Notes: generated by a model from the letters alone, not told the origin. Shown: positions 1 through 12,170, counted from the stretch's first letter. The stretch: DNA of 64,000 nucleotides from Patella vulgata (GCF_932274485.2 NC_065884.2:33499540-33563539), one strand, 5' to 3'. Program-made: numbers and translations.

Positions 1-1849
1 TATTAAAGGCAGTATCTGAGTTCTGTGAAAAAATTAGACAAGTTACAAAGAAACTACATAGAAAACACTCATAATTTGGAATTTTTTTAAAAAATATCAT
101 TTTTTACTGCCATGTGATGAAAAATGTACAAAATTTACATGTAGCATCTCTCAAAATACCAATAATTTTCCACTTTTTTAAATATCCAGACGGATAAGAA
201 ATATATTTTTAGAATCTGTGGACAATATGCAAACAGAAAAAATGCAAACCAGTTGCAATGATTGTAATATTAGAGATCTATACTGAAACATGTATGCCTA
301 CCCCCTGAACATGCCACTGATTGAATTAATCTAATCTATGGTTGCAGAACTTACATTACCAAAGGAATCTGTCTAACAGCTATGTTTTACCATCCCTGGC
401 TAACATATGCACATATAAACTAAAATAGGTGCAATAAATATGAATTATGGTTAAAAATAGGCCTTGATGAATGAAAAAAATGCCATATTTGGTCTATGAT
501 CACCCCTCTCTAACAGAAGGGTCACAGAATACACAATTTTCACAAATTTGGGAATATTTCAATGTTTCCAACATCTCAAACCTCAGAGGCATGTTACAAA
601 TTTGTATTGCAATCCTAGTGCTGAAGCAAGATGTCTGGAACTTTAACATTAATTTCCTGAAAAAATGAAGTCAAAAAAGTAGTCATGACAGACTTGACAA
701 CATAAAAAGAGGCCTGAAAAGGAGAAAATTAACATTTTATTGTTTTATAGGCAACATAAATGCAGCAAACACCACAAATGCTGGATTTTGATAAGAAAAT
801 ATTGAACATTAAACTGACATTTACACATCTACACCAGTTTTATATCTGGGTCTGGTCTCATTGGCCTGAAATGCCTCAGGGTTCTACGTTTGACTCTGAA
901 CAAATAAGGGTTAGAAATCCTTGAAATGCACAAAAAAAATATTTTTGGGTGAAAAATAACATTCTTAGCTGTAATTGAACCACAAATTCCAATTAAAATC
1001 ATTTACATGTCAACACAGGTGCATTTAAATCCCTCAAAACACATTAATAGAAAAGGGTGGGGTGGGGCATTTATTGCCTCTCTAAACAGAATGATGGAGT
1101 AAAAAATGTCTAGAAAGGCTGGGATATTGCTTCCAACATGAAGGAAATGCAAGAATTTAATGTTTCAAAGAAGAAAAAAATGCTTATTCTGGGTAAAATA
1201 GTGGCAAAATTGAGCCAACCCCTGTTTTGAACATTTTGTACAAACCCATCTGCTGTACATTATTAACTCAGTATTACCAATTTTAAATTTTCTGTAGGAA
1301 GGCTGGAGCTATTTCTAAACCTGACAAACATGTAGATCCCATCTAAGTTATATTAGCAAAGAAAATATGGGCATTTTTAGACATTTAGACTCATTTTAGT
1401 AGTCATGAAAATATTAATTTCTACATCCAAATGGGGGGAATCTCAAGATTTTTTGTGAATATTCCTGATTTTTAGACAAAATTTGGTGAAATTTCAATAC
1501 TGTTCACTTTATCTGTGCTTTCTGAGACTGAATAAGCCAACATTACTATCCAGCATTGGTTTGGGCGATCACTATGACCTTTGTACAATAACTAAACTTC
1601 CCTTTGCAAGAATTACAAATAGGCCAGTACTAGGCATCATTAATAAATTTCCGACCAATACAGAGCACCAGTCAATAATTACTACTTTACATGACGACAG
1701 TGTGACGTTTGATGTCAACGGTATTCAAAGTTGGCTGGTCAGACTGAAGACAAAGACTAGAAAGCTGGGTAAACATATAAAGAATTGTAATAAATCGTTA
1801 ATATTATATGACGATTAACTCGACAGCCCATTTTTCCCGGGATAGTGGA
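1..1849. other. No gene seen (left flank)
   Basis: AT-rich non-repetitive-looking sequence. No convincing exon, RNA gene or terminal repeat is visible in the first 1.7 kb. The open frame from about 1690 to 1818 may be a decayed N-terminal piece of the pseudogene that follows, but this is weak. Confidence 0.5.
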
Positions 1850-3533
1850 AAAGACACCATCGGCAGATACCAGCACGATACATTTAATAAATAGAGGGAC
1901 ACAGACATCTGTCGATGCTGCGACTTTGACCAAGTTAAATAGGAAAAATAAGAATTTATTAAAAAGCATCAATAGGTATACAAAAACAATTTTCTGTTTA
2001 AAAAATCGACTAAGGAAGACCTGAAAAGAATTGATTCGCGCGAAGGCTAATAATAATAAAGTTTTGGCAAATAAAAAAAATGGTTTTAAGTCCCAACCTC
2101 CTGGGGAAGAAGTAATTTTGTATGATGTCGAAAATCAAAGATACACTTCAGAATGCCATAATTTGGTCATGCAACTAAAAAACCTCAACGTTTCCGATAG
2201 GAATGTCAACGCGGTTATAACCACATGTTTGGCTGTCGTGGGACTCAAAATCTAATTATACTCCAACAAAATCTACAGTTCAAAGAATATCATGTGAGCG
2301 CGTCAGTGTATCTTTAAAACATGTTTTGGAAACCCCAAAGTCAGCGAAAAACACCACTTTATATGGACGAAACTACAAAATTTGGCTCCAAAGTCGGGTT
2401 GTTATTTACCTTTTAAGTTGTATCTCAAGTCCCTTGGGATTTAAAAATTACCGCTGACGGAATTTCATGGTAACCGGTTTAATATAATTTTCCACAATGC
2501 CCCAATTATAAATTATATGGCCAAGCATATAACAAAATTTCTTAGTGATTTTGGAACAGAAAATAGATTGACCCAAAGCATATTTTTAGATATTAAAATT
2601 CCGTTATTTCATATTGAGTGCCAGGATTTGGGCTTGATAGATAAATTAATTACTGCTCCACTGTGGCGCATGTTAGAAAGCGGCATTAATGCACTTGACA
2701 TGAAAACTATTTATCAGAAATAACATGATTTTTTCAAAAACCCGAATATTCAAAACTTTGTTGAAGGCAAATCACACCCATTTGTATCTCTAATCAAAAT
2801 TGAAAATGATTCGGTCCTTGCTAACCTGACGAAATTTAATTCTGATATAACTCTTAATTCAACCCTGATCCATGTTTTGGAAGTCCTCTTTGTCGAGTTC
2901 AGAAAGTACATTGCAAAAATTTTACTTGAGTATCGAGATGACTTTAATCCTTCGTGTTTGAGTTCTGCCACGCCTCACAACAAATTACCAGAAACCGTGT
3001 TCAGTCATCTCCATAGATTAATGAGGATCACGCCCTTGTCTAATATTTTTGGCAACGAAGCGTCCATTTTATATAAAATGAATAAATCTGATGAATGGCT
3101 AAAAAATCTTTCACCTGATAAACGTAATTTGGTCTTAATGGATGCTCAAACGATAACTAAAAATCAACTTTCTAAATTTAGGCAAAGATGGGAAGAAATC
3201 GAAAGAAAAAAGCTAGCGGTTCCTTTTGTGAAAAAAAATGAATTAATAGAAAAGGGGAAACGCGAGATTAGGAAAAAAGAGCACCTAGCAACAGAAATTG
3301 TCGGGGTGGGTCTTTTGAAAAGTGAGGGTATGGAAAATGGGCTTTTACAACTTACAGATTGGGAAATGAAAGAGGCACCAAGGCACAGCTCAGGTTTCGT
3401 AGGTATGTTTTAAATCAGCAAGTTTCCAATAAGTCTATATTTTATTTTTTTCTGTCGCCGGTAAGGAACACTCGATTCCAGTTTTAAAAGAAAATTTACA
3501 AAAATTTATTGACCTGCCTGATCCTACCTAACC
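1850..3533 (+). pseudogene. Decayed copy of a multicopy metazoan protein family (DETxKFG type)
   Basis: Function unknown. Read on the plus strand in several frames, the pieces keep one order. First comes a lysine-rich helix ending in VMQLKNLNVS (to about 2250). A segment TPTKSTVQRI follows at about 2259-2290, then the box YMDETTKFGSKVG near 2360-2400. GNRFNIIFHNA lies near 2465-2505, QDLGLIDKLITAPLW at 2610-2665, and a charged C-terminal region with KMNKSDEWLKNLSPDKRN and a long Lys/Glu-rich helix at 2877-3413. A last piece (GKEHSIPVLKENLQKFIDL) ends near 3530. I recall this order from large unnamed protein families present in many copies in cnidarians, amphioxus and molluscs. In those, some 200 residues separate the KFG box from the GNRFNI box; here they almost touch, so the middle is deleted. 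Several frameshifts and stops make this a pseudogene. Whether the family is host-encoded or part of a mobile element is not settled. Confidence 0.55.
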
Positions 3534-4234
3534 GGAATAAGCTTTCAATGCCCATTTTTAGCGGTTATTAAAAAATACAATTTCTTCATTCTTCGCTTCT
3601 AATTTATTTGTCAATCCAGACGTCTCAGCAGACTAACATTCCGACACTTCTCAGAGTATTTTAACAAATCATTATTTAATAACTGTTTTCTTTAAACCAA
3701 TCGGTTAATTTTCGGGTAGCAATTTATTTTACAAAATACGCCTACTACTGTACATCAGCTTTGATATTGTGTTTGAAAAGTTGCCTTTGACATACTCTAA
3801 GTAAAACTAAACCTTTTATTTTGTCCCAAGGGGAACAATTGAGAATATATGTTTATTACAGATTAGTTCTAAATTACATATCTGTGTTTGGTAAATAATG
3901 ACTATGTATTATTTATTATCAATTGGTTTGTGAAATGTCGTAACAGATTGTGTTCGGGGATAAGATTTGAGTTATGCTTTGTTTGAATACACCTGCGCTG
4001 ATTACCTTAATTTTTTAACCTATTTATCTTTGGGAAAACTTGTATTTCTGTCTATAATAGCTGACATGATAATATTGACTGTTTTATGAAACATATCTGC
4101 CAAGACAGATGTTCTACTGTACATAATATACATAGATATGATTTAAGGGTGTTGTAATAGACGACATACCGTTACAAAGAAGATCTAACATACAGGCATA
4201 TTCATTTAGAGGGCGTTGATCACGATGAGATGTG
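3534..4234. other. No gene seen
   Basis: AT-rich spacer between the pseudogene and the first hairpin-ended element. Nothing recognisable was found in either strand. Confidence 0.5.
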
Positions 4235-5116
4235 TTTTTGTACGCCCACATTGAAATGTGGTCGTATATTGTCGTCGCCCCCGTCCAATTGTGGACGCTC
4301 AAAAGGCTAAAGTTAATATTAATATCTGATTGACTTTGAATTTATACACAGTGTTTAAGGTCATGAGACGAAGAATCCTATTGATTTTCAGCGATTTCCG
4401 ATAATTACTTCCAGAGTTATGGCCCTTGATCACCTTAACAAATCTTGTGGACGCGCTAGAGGCCAAAGTTATTATCCAATTGACTTTAAATTTATACACA
4501 GTCAGTATTTAATGTCATGAGATGAAGAATCCTATTGATTTTCAACGATTTCTGATAATTACTGCCAGAGTTATGGCCCTTGATCACTTTGAAAAATCTT
4601 GTGGACTCTCTAGAGGCTAAAGTTAATATCCGATTGACTTTAAATGTATACACAGTGTTTAAGGTCATGAGTCGAAGAAGCCTATTGATTTTCAGCGATT
4701 TTCCGATAATTACTGCCAGAGTTATGGCCCTTGATCACTTTGAAAAATCTTGTGGACGCTCTAGAGGCTAAAGTTAATATCTGATTGGCTTTAAATTGAT
4801 ACACAGTGTTTAAGGTTATGAGACGAAGAAGCCTATTGATTTTCAAGAATCTTTATGACTTGAACAGTCATGATGTTCACACGATATAAAAAGTTTTGTA
4901 TACTAAACGTTAGCATGGGGCAGAACTTTATAAAAACCAAACAAATTCTAATGGTTTTCTGATAATTACTTAATGAGTTGTTACTCTAAATCAGATTTTA
5001 ATGTAATATAAATGTTTCATTACCGAAAAAAAGTAAAAATATGTGACAACTCTTGTTGACTGCCCGGACGATATAGCTGCTGTGGGCGTATGTTTCGTTG
5101 CCTGGCAACCTATCTT
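4235..5116 (+). mobile_element. Family B tandem-repeat element, complete
   Basis: The left end has TACGCCCACAT, a TGAA loop and ATGTGGTCGTATA, which folds into a stem, followed by TTGTCGTCGCCCCC. About four monomers of roughly 152 bp follow (GTGGACGCTCTAGAGGC starts near 4447, 4601 and 4752), each with a GAGTTATGGCCCTTGATCAC box. The right end carries GCTGTGGGCGTATG and then the perfect palindrome GTTGCCTGGCAAC near 5098-5110. No coding capacity. The layout resembles bivalve pearl / non-autonomous Helentron-type elements; this assignment is inference. Confidence 0.7.
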
Positions 5117-5313
5117 TAGTGTTTAGTGTGCATATATATAAATACATACAATTTGCTTTTTGTTATCAATTTATCATAGCTAAATATTTGTTTTGTTTGA
5201 TTTATAAATCCGTTTCGGTTTCGGGAATGTGGATTTTGAGTTAGTACCCAACTTGACACAAAAATATAACCCTGGTGTCCAATCCCCGTTATGTGACCTC
5301 CCTGACACACATT

Positions 5314-6684
5314 ATTTTTATACGCCCACATTTTCATGTGGACGTATATTGTCGTCGCCCCCTGTCCGTCTGTCTACAATTGTTTGTGAACAGTCTACAG
5401 GTCACAATTTTTACCCAATTTCAATGAAACTTGAAATATAGATTTATCACCCTAAGATCTCGGCTCCTTTTGATATTGGCATCTATCGGACCGTAACTTC
5501 ATGGATATATGGCCCCTGATTGTACGAAAAATCACGTTTTTGGCTTGTGAACACTGTAGAGGCCACAATTTTTATCTGATTTTGTTGAAACTTGAAATGT
5601 AAGTTTATAACCCAAAGATCTCGGTTCCTTTCGATATTCGCGCATATCGGATCGTAACTTCCTGAATTATGGCCCCTGATTGTACGTAAAAACACGTTTT
5701 TTGGCTTGTGGACCCTATAGAGGTCATAATTTTTATCCGATTTAAAAAAACGTTTTATTATATCACCGTTAAACCCTAAGGACGGTAGAGTTTGAATTTC
5801 GTGAAAATCGGCCTAAAACTGACAGACAAAATGGCCGCCGTTCGTTCTCAAATAGCGTAAAAATATGGTATATCAAGGTTGTGGACCCTATAGAGGTCAC
5901 AATTTCTATCCGATTTTGTTGAAACTTGAAATGTAAGTTTACAACCCAAAGATCTCGGTTCCTTTCGATATTCGCGCATATCGGACTGTAACTTCCTGAA
6001 TTATGGCCCCTGATTGTACAAAACATCACGTTTTTAGCTTGTGGACCCTATAGAGGTCATATTTATTATCCGATTTAAAAAATCATATTATTATATCACC
6101 GTTACACCCTAAGGATGACTGAGTTCGAATTTCGTGAAAATCGTCCAAAAACTGACAGATAAAATGGCCGCCCTTCGTTCTCAAATAGCGTAAAAATATG
6201 GTATATCAAGGTTGTGGACCCTATCGAGGTTACAATTTTTATCCGATTTTATTGAAACTTGAAATGTAAGTTTATAACCCAAAGATCTTGGTTCCTTTCG
6301 ATATTTGCGCATATCGGACCGTAACTTATTGAATTATGGCCCCTGATTGTACGAAAAATCACGTTTTTAGCTTGTGGACCCTATAGAGGTCATAATTTTT
6401 ATCCGATTTAAAAAAACGTATTATTATATGACCGTTACACCCTAAGGACGACCAAGTTCGAATTTCGTGAAAATTGGCCCAAAACTGACAGACAAAATGG
6501 CCGCCCCTCGTTCTCAAATAGCGTAAAAATATGGTATATCAAGGTTGTGGACCCTATAGAGGTCACAATTTTTATCCGATTTTGTTGAAACTTGAAATGT
6601 AAGTTTATAACTCAAAGATCTTGGTTCCTTTCGATATTTGCGCATATCGAATTGTAATTTCCTGAATTATGGCCCTTGATTGTA
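5314..6684 (+). mobile_element. Family A tandem-repeat element, left end and array
   Basis: The left end ATACGCCCACAT, loop TTTC and ATGTGGACGTAT form a stem of about 12 bp with one mismatch. TTGTCGTCGCCCCC and a CCGTC/CTGTC tract follow. The array alternates two monomer types of about 160 and 172 bp that both open with GTGGACCCTATAGAGGTCA (starts at 5881, 6041, 6213, 6374, 6547). Type 1 carries TTATGGCCCCTGATTGTA and type 2 carries ACAAAATGGCCGCC. The usual family A right end is absent, because the array runs straight into a different 146-bp array at 6685. Short open frames here are by-products of the monomer. Confidence 0.7.
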
Positions 6685-7493
6685 GGTTGGCGGCTACACT
6701 AGGTCTGGCCCGAGTCTGAAATTGGGGTATAGGGGTAGCTCAGACCGGGGAGTAACATAGGCCAGGTGGCGTTAGTCTACCACTTCCGGTTTTGGAGTTG
6801 TGACCCCCGAGCGAAGTCTGTCTGTTCAGGGTTGGCGTTAGTCAGGTGGCGTTAGTCTACCACTTCCGGTTTCGGAGTTATGACCCTCCAGTGAAGTCTG
6901 TCTGTTCGGGGTTGGCGGCTACATATGCCCCGAGTCTGAAATTTGGGGTATAGAGGTAGCTCGGACCGGGGAGTAACATAGGCCAGGTGGCGTTAGTCTA
7001 CCACTTCCGGTTTCGGAGTTATGACCCCCGGGCGAAGCCAGTCTGTTCAGGGTTGGCGGCTACACTAGGTCTGCCCCGAGTCTGAAATTTGGGGTATAGG
7101 GGTAGCTCGGACCGGGGAGTAACATAGGCCAGGTGGCGTTAGTCTACCACTTCCGGTTTTGGAGTTATGACCCCCGGGCGAAGACGGTCTGTTCGGGGTT
7201 GGCGGCTACACTAGGTCTGCCCCGAGTCTGAAATTTGGGGTATAGGGGTAGCATGGACCGGGGAGTAACATAGACCAGGTGGCATTAGTCTACCACTTCC
7301 GGTTTCGGAGTTATGACCCCCGAGCGAAGCCGGTCTGTTCAGGGGTTGGCGGCTACACTAGGTCTGCCCCGAGTCTGAAATTTTGGGTATAGGGGTAGCA
7401 TGGACCGGGGAGTAACATAGACCAGGTGGCATTAGTCTACCACTTCCGGTTTCAGAGTTATGACCCCCGAGCGAAGCCGGGTATCCTGCTAGT
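6685..7493 (+). repeat. Tandem array, about 146-bp unit, 5-6 copies
   Basis: Units begin GGTTGGCGGCTACACTAGG near 6685, 6830, 6910 (a short unit), 7051, 7197 and 7344. They contain CAGGTGGCGTTAGTCTACC and CACTTCCGGTTT, and the last ends at GGTATCCTGCTAGT. Copies are very similar, so expansion is recent or homogenised. GC content is clearly above the surroundings. No coding signal. It takes the place of the right end of the preceding family A element. Confidence 0.8.
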
Positions 7494-7587
7494 GTACATA
7501 TATTGTAATAGTGATAAATGTACCTTTGGTTTAATGCAATATGGTTTTTTGTTCTGACACTATTTATTCAATAAATATTTACATATA

Positions 7588-9017
7588 CTATTCAAAAAAA
7601 GTAGGGGATATTTGATTTTGGGGGCATAATACTAAAATATGCAAATGACTACGAAAATAGTCACTATAGAACCTAACAGAAGAAACATTTCCAGTTACAT
7701 GTGACGCCCAAACGCACCAATAGCTACCGCATGGAATGCAGGTGATGCTTGGGATCATCATGGGGGTCCAACCCAAGATTTGCACGACTCTGACTTTGAA
7801 TGTTACAGTCATTGTGGCATTGAATTCCAGGGTGCAAACATCAGTTTAATTGTTTTAGTGACCAGAAAACAAATTTTGATATGCGTCGGCTTACCCAAAA
7901 TGAAAGGTTACGTGCCCTTGGCATGCTACAGATCGGCACAACACAGGCGGTTGTGGCGCGGACGATGAATGTTTCTCAGTCTGTCATAAGCAGGCTATGG
8001 TCCAGATACCGTGATACACAATCTGTACAGGACAGACCACGCTCAGGTCGACCAAGGGCGACAACTCAAGGCCAGGATCGATTTATCCGTACCTTGGCCT
8101 TGAGAAATTGTGTCATCACAGCAAATCAGATCAGCGCTCGTCTTCAAACAGACACTGGTGTGAGAGTGAGTGGCCAGACGATTCGGAATCGACTGCATAG
8201 GGGTCACCTTCGCGCCCGACGTCCTCGCGTGATCCCTTGTTTGAGAGATCATCACATTCAGATGAGTCAAGGTTCACTGTTGATTTTTTGGACAGACGTA
8301 GGAGGGTGTGGCGTCGTCGAAACGAGCGCTTCCAAGACGTTAACGTCATCAGACATGATCGATTTGGGGGTGGTTCTGTTGCTGGAAGAACGGCTTTACA
8401 TGTTGTTGCAGGGCGTGTTACAGGCCAGTACTACCGGGACAGCATCTTGGCAGTCCATGTTGTGCCGTTCGCACGACATCATGGCCGCCGTTTCATCTTC
8501 CAGGATGACAACGCAAGATGTCACAGGGCCAGGATCGTTACAGGTTACCTCCGACAACAGAACATCACCACATTACCTTGGCCAGCACTGAGTCCCGACC
8601 TCTCCCCCATCGAGCATGTCTGGGACATGCTTGGACAGAGGTTACGTCAACGTCAACAACGTCCTGCCAATGTCCAAGAACTTGCTGCTGCGTTGCAACA
8701 GGAATGGGACAATCTGGACCAAAATGACCTTAGACGTCTCATTAGGAGTATGCCACGTCGGATCAATGCTTGTTTGGCAAACAGAGGAGGATTTACCCGT
8801 TACTGACTTGGTTGTGATGCTGTGGTAACTTTGCTGTTTGACCCCGGGTATCATTTTACCCTTATAATGGTCAGTCTGTGCCTTACTTAGTCTAACGATC
8901 ATTTGGAATAAATCGAATGTGAACTTCATTTCATTTTGTCATTTGTTTCTTCGTCAGTTTCATTAGGTGACTTTAATAACACTTAAAAATCAAATATCCC
9001 CTACTTTTTTTGAATAG
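7588..9017 (+). mobile_element. Tc1-type DNA transposon with perfect 32-bp inverted ends
   Basis: Both ends read CTATTCAAAAAAAGTAGGGG and then ATATTTGATTTT inward. The copies at 7588-7619 and 8986-9017 are identical over 32 bp. Each is flanked by TA (7586-7587 and 9018-9019), the Tc1/mariner target duplication. The element is 1430 bp, as expected for the superfamily, and carries one transposase gene on the plus strand. The identical ends suggest a fairly recent insertion, though the transposase is broken. Confidence 0.92.
7881..8806 (+). pseudogene. Tc1-type DD34E transposase, broken
   Basis: Cut-and-paste transposase. The first part (7881 to about 8240) holds two helix-turn-helix DNA-binding regions and the linker with RPRSGRPRATT. 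It starts at ATG with MRRLTQNERLRALGMLQ. The catalytic part lies in another frame (about 8243-8806): SDESRF gives the first Asp, QDNARCH the second, and LSPDLSPIEHVWD the Glu, with 34 residues between the second and third, i.e. DD34E. The join at about 8235-8245 lacks roughly 20 residues normally found before SDESRF and changes frame, so this copy should be inactive on its own. The C-terminus ends at RGGFTRY, normal for the family. Most similar in style to Tc1-like transposases of aquatic animals. Confidence 0.9.
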
Positions 9018-9019
9018 TA

Positions 9020-9707
9020 TATAAAAGTATACTATATGATTGTGGGATCTGAAAACAAGCCGGGGCTTATATAAATTCATCTCCCGAGGACATTATTTAC
9101 AATAAAATATAAATACTTTGTATAAGATTGTAATCATAAATAATAAACTGGTATAAAATTACAACGTAAAAGTGTTTACTCTCATTTAATTAATCAAAAC
9201 GTTATATTGGATATAGTATCAATCAGTTAAATTACGGAATGTAGTAGAAATGTAGTGGGGTTAGCGAAATGATTATCTGATGTTCATAGCACTGAAAGGG
9301 TATGCGAAACAATGGTTGTGGTAGTAGGAGAAAGAAAATATTATTGCTATCGGAGGCATCTGGCGTGCGATGGTGTTACATGGTTAGCCCAGTGTGACCT
9401 GTTTGAAAATGGGCGTTGGCTTGTCTATAGAAATTTACAGACAGGTACTTTTTGGCGCCAGTGAGAAGTCTCACGAGATTATCGTCGTGCAACATTACTT
9501 TGCGGGGTTGACTTTTCTGCTTGTGACGTCTACAGGTGGAAGTTTAATTCATTTGTGACTTAAAGAAGATGAATGTGACTTGTCTACGATATCACCTCAG
9601 GTGGAACTGGACGTAAAACTCCAGGCAGGAACGAATGAACGAACGAATGAATGGGATGTGATTTACGGCTTTCCAAATATATAATTACCTCGGACATGAT
9701 TTACCGA
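9020..9707. other. No gene seen
   Basis: Apparently unique sequence between the Tc1 element and a family C element. There is a short GAACGAAC-like stutter at about 9629-9650. No exon or RNA gene recognised. Confidence 0.45.
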
Positions 9708-11717
9708 TTTTTATACGCCCACATGGAAATGTGGTCGTATATTGCCGTCGCCCCCGTCCGTCCGGCCATCCGTCCGGCCATCCGTCCGTCGTCCACAATT
9801 TCTTGTGAACACTCTACAGACTACATTTATCATCTGATTGTTTTGAGATTGATATATGTTGTTTGCATTAGTGAAATGAAGAAGCCTATTTAATTTCAAT
9901 AACTTCCATTAATTTCGTCTGGAGTTATGGGCCTTGCTTCATTTTGTTGCACCTTGTGAACGCTCTAACAACAAAAGTTATCAACCGATCTGTATGAAAT
10001 TTATATGCATCATTTAAATTAGTAAAACAAAGAAGCCTATTGAATTTCAGCAATTTCCGTTAATTACATCTAGAGTTATAGCCCTTGTTTCACTTTGTTG
10101 AATCTTGTGAACGCTCTAATGACAACAGTTATCATCCGATCTGTTTGAAATTGATATGCATCTTTTAAATTAGTGAAACGAAGAAGCCTATTGAATTTGA
10201 GCAATTTCCGTTAATTATGCCGTGAGTTATGGCCCTTGTTTCACTTTTTTGTACCTTGTGAATGCTCTAACGACAAAAGTTATTATCCAATCTGTATGAA
10301 ATTGATATGCATCATTTAGATTAGTAAAACAAAGAAGCTTATTGAATTTCAGCAATTTCTGTTAATTACATCTAGAGTTATGGCCCTTGTTTCACTTTGT
10401 TGCTTCTTGTGATAACAAAAGTTATCAACCGATCTGTATGAAATTTAAATGCATCATTTAATAACAGACAGCTTTATGGATGACATTCATAAAGCTGTCT
10501 GTTATTATATATCACTTTCACTAAATGCCTTTCAAAGACACTATGCATCATTTAAATTAGTAAAACAAAGAAGCCTATTGAATTACAGCAATTTCCGTTA
10601 ATTACATCTAGAGTTATGGCCCTTGTTTCACTTTGTTGAATCTTGTGAACGCTCTAATGACAACAGTTATCATCCGATCTGTTTGAAATTGATATGCATC
10701 ATTTAAATTAGTGAAACGAAGAATCATATTGAATTTCAGCAATTTCCTTTAATTACGCCGTGAGTTATGGCCCTTGTTTCACTTTGTTGTACCTTGTTTA
10801 TGCTCTAACGACAAAAGTTATTATCCGATCTGTATGAAATTTATATGCATCATTTAGATTAGTAAAACAAAGAAGCTTATTGAATTTCAGCAATTTCCGT
10901 TAATTACATCTTGAGTTATGGCCCTTGTTTCACTTTGTTGAATCTTTTGAACGCTCTAATGACAACAGTTATCATCCGAACTGTTTGAAATTGATATGCA
11001 TCATTTAAATTAGTGCAACGAAGATGCCTATTGAATTTCAACAATTTCCGTAAATTACACCATGAGTAATGGCCCTTTTTTCACTTTGTTGTACCTTGTG
11101 AATGCTTTAACGACAAAAGTTATTATCCGATCTGTATGAAATTTATAGGTATCGTTTAAATTAGTAAAACGAACAAGCCTATTGAGTTTCAGCAAATTTC
11201 CGTTAATTACATCTAGAGTTATGGCCCTTGTTTCACATTGTTGAATCTTGTGAACGCTTGAACGACAAAAGTTATCACCCAATCTGTATGAAATTCATAT
11301 GCATCATTTAAATTAGTGAAATGAAAAAGCCTATTGAATGTCAGCAATTTCTGTCAATTACTTCTAGGGTTATGGCCCTTGTTTTACTTTGTTGAACCTT
11401 GTGAATGTTCGAACGACAAAAGTTATCATCCGATCTGTATGAAGCTGATATGTATTATTTGAATTAGTAAAACGAAAAAGTCTGTCAAATTTCAACAATT
11501 TCTGTAGATTACTTCCAGAGTTACAGCCCTTGTTTTAGTTTTTAGAACCTTGTGAACCCTCAAACGACGAAAATTATAATGTCATCTGTATGAAATTGTC
11601 CATTAAATGCCCCCTAATTACCTACAAAAGAACAAATATACGACAACTCTTGTCGACCGCTCGGACGATTTAGCTGCTGTGGACGTATGTTTTGTTGCCT
11701 GGCAACCTATCTTTGAT
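9708..11717 (+). mobile_element. Family C tandem-repeat element, complete
   Basis: The left end ATACGCCCACAT, loop GGAA and ATGTGGTCGTAT is followed by TTGCCGTCGCCCCCGTCCG and a (CCGTCCGGCCAT)n stutter. About twelve monomers of about 151 bp follow (GAGTTATGGCCCTTGTTTCAC boxes at about 150-bp spacing). The right end holds GCTGTGGACGTATG and the palindrome GTTGCCTGGCAAC near 11697. One monomer is interrupted at 10461-10540 by a perfect hairpin. No coding capacity. Confidence 0.75.
10461..10505. repeat. Perfect 18-bp stem hairpin inside the C array
   Basis: ATAACAGACAGCTTTATG (10461-10478) is followed by a 9-nt loop and its exact reverse complement (10488-10505). The monomer phrase ATGCATCATTTA occurs on both sides of this insert (about 10449 and 10542), so the hairpin plus about 35 bp sits between a short direct repeat. 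Confidence 0.9.
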
Positions 11718-12014
11718 GTATTTGTCAATTGCGGAATTACTATTTTGAATGGATAATGGATAATAATACTACAACAACGGTAAGGCGAGCATCTATGGGT
11801 GTGCTATTTTTTATATTCGCCATTTTTAGTCGCACTTCATATGCAAATAATCGTAATCAAAATGAACCGTTCGGATAAACGGCTCGCGGGAAAATAAACG
11901 ATTCATCTAATAGTTAAACATAGTAGATAAATTAGCAGGTGTTGAATTTTAAACGTATCTCGGGAAATTGGACTGCTCGTCTAATAAATAAACGCATTAC
12001 TGTCTGAGTCTTGG
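11718..12014. other. Spacer with TAAACG-rich motifs
   Basis: Non-coding. Several short phrases of the type AAACG..CTCGCGGGAAA and ATAGTAGATAA recur here and beyond the right arm of the following inverted repeat (about 14150-14240), suggesting diverged outer parts of the same palindrome. Confidence 0.35.
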
Positions 12015-12170
12015 TAAATTTTAAACGGATTTCTTCGATTATGAACAAACTACTTAACTTTGGTTATTATAAACTTACCTGTGTGTTTGTAATGAACTCC
12101 CGTTCGATAAAATCCATTGCACAACTAATTATCACAACGATGAAAACAAGTTCTCTCTTGAAAAATTGAA
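12015..12170 (-). repeat. Left arm of a 156-bp inverted repeat carrying a first-exon-like segment
   Basis: Nearly identical in reverse complement to 13991-14147. On the minus strand the arm reads a 5'UTR-like stretch, then ATGGATTTTATCGAACGGG (MDFIEREFITNTQ), then CAG|GTAAGTTT, a consensus splice donor. It faces outward, away from the interior. Confidence 0.85.

Noticed and set aside
6685-7493. CRISPR-like array of regular repeats
   Set aside because: Units are adjacent without unique spacers, in a eukaryotic repeat context.
8131-8349. Minus-strand frames across the Tc1 transposase
   Set aside because: Shadow frames of the plus-strand transposase.
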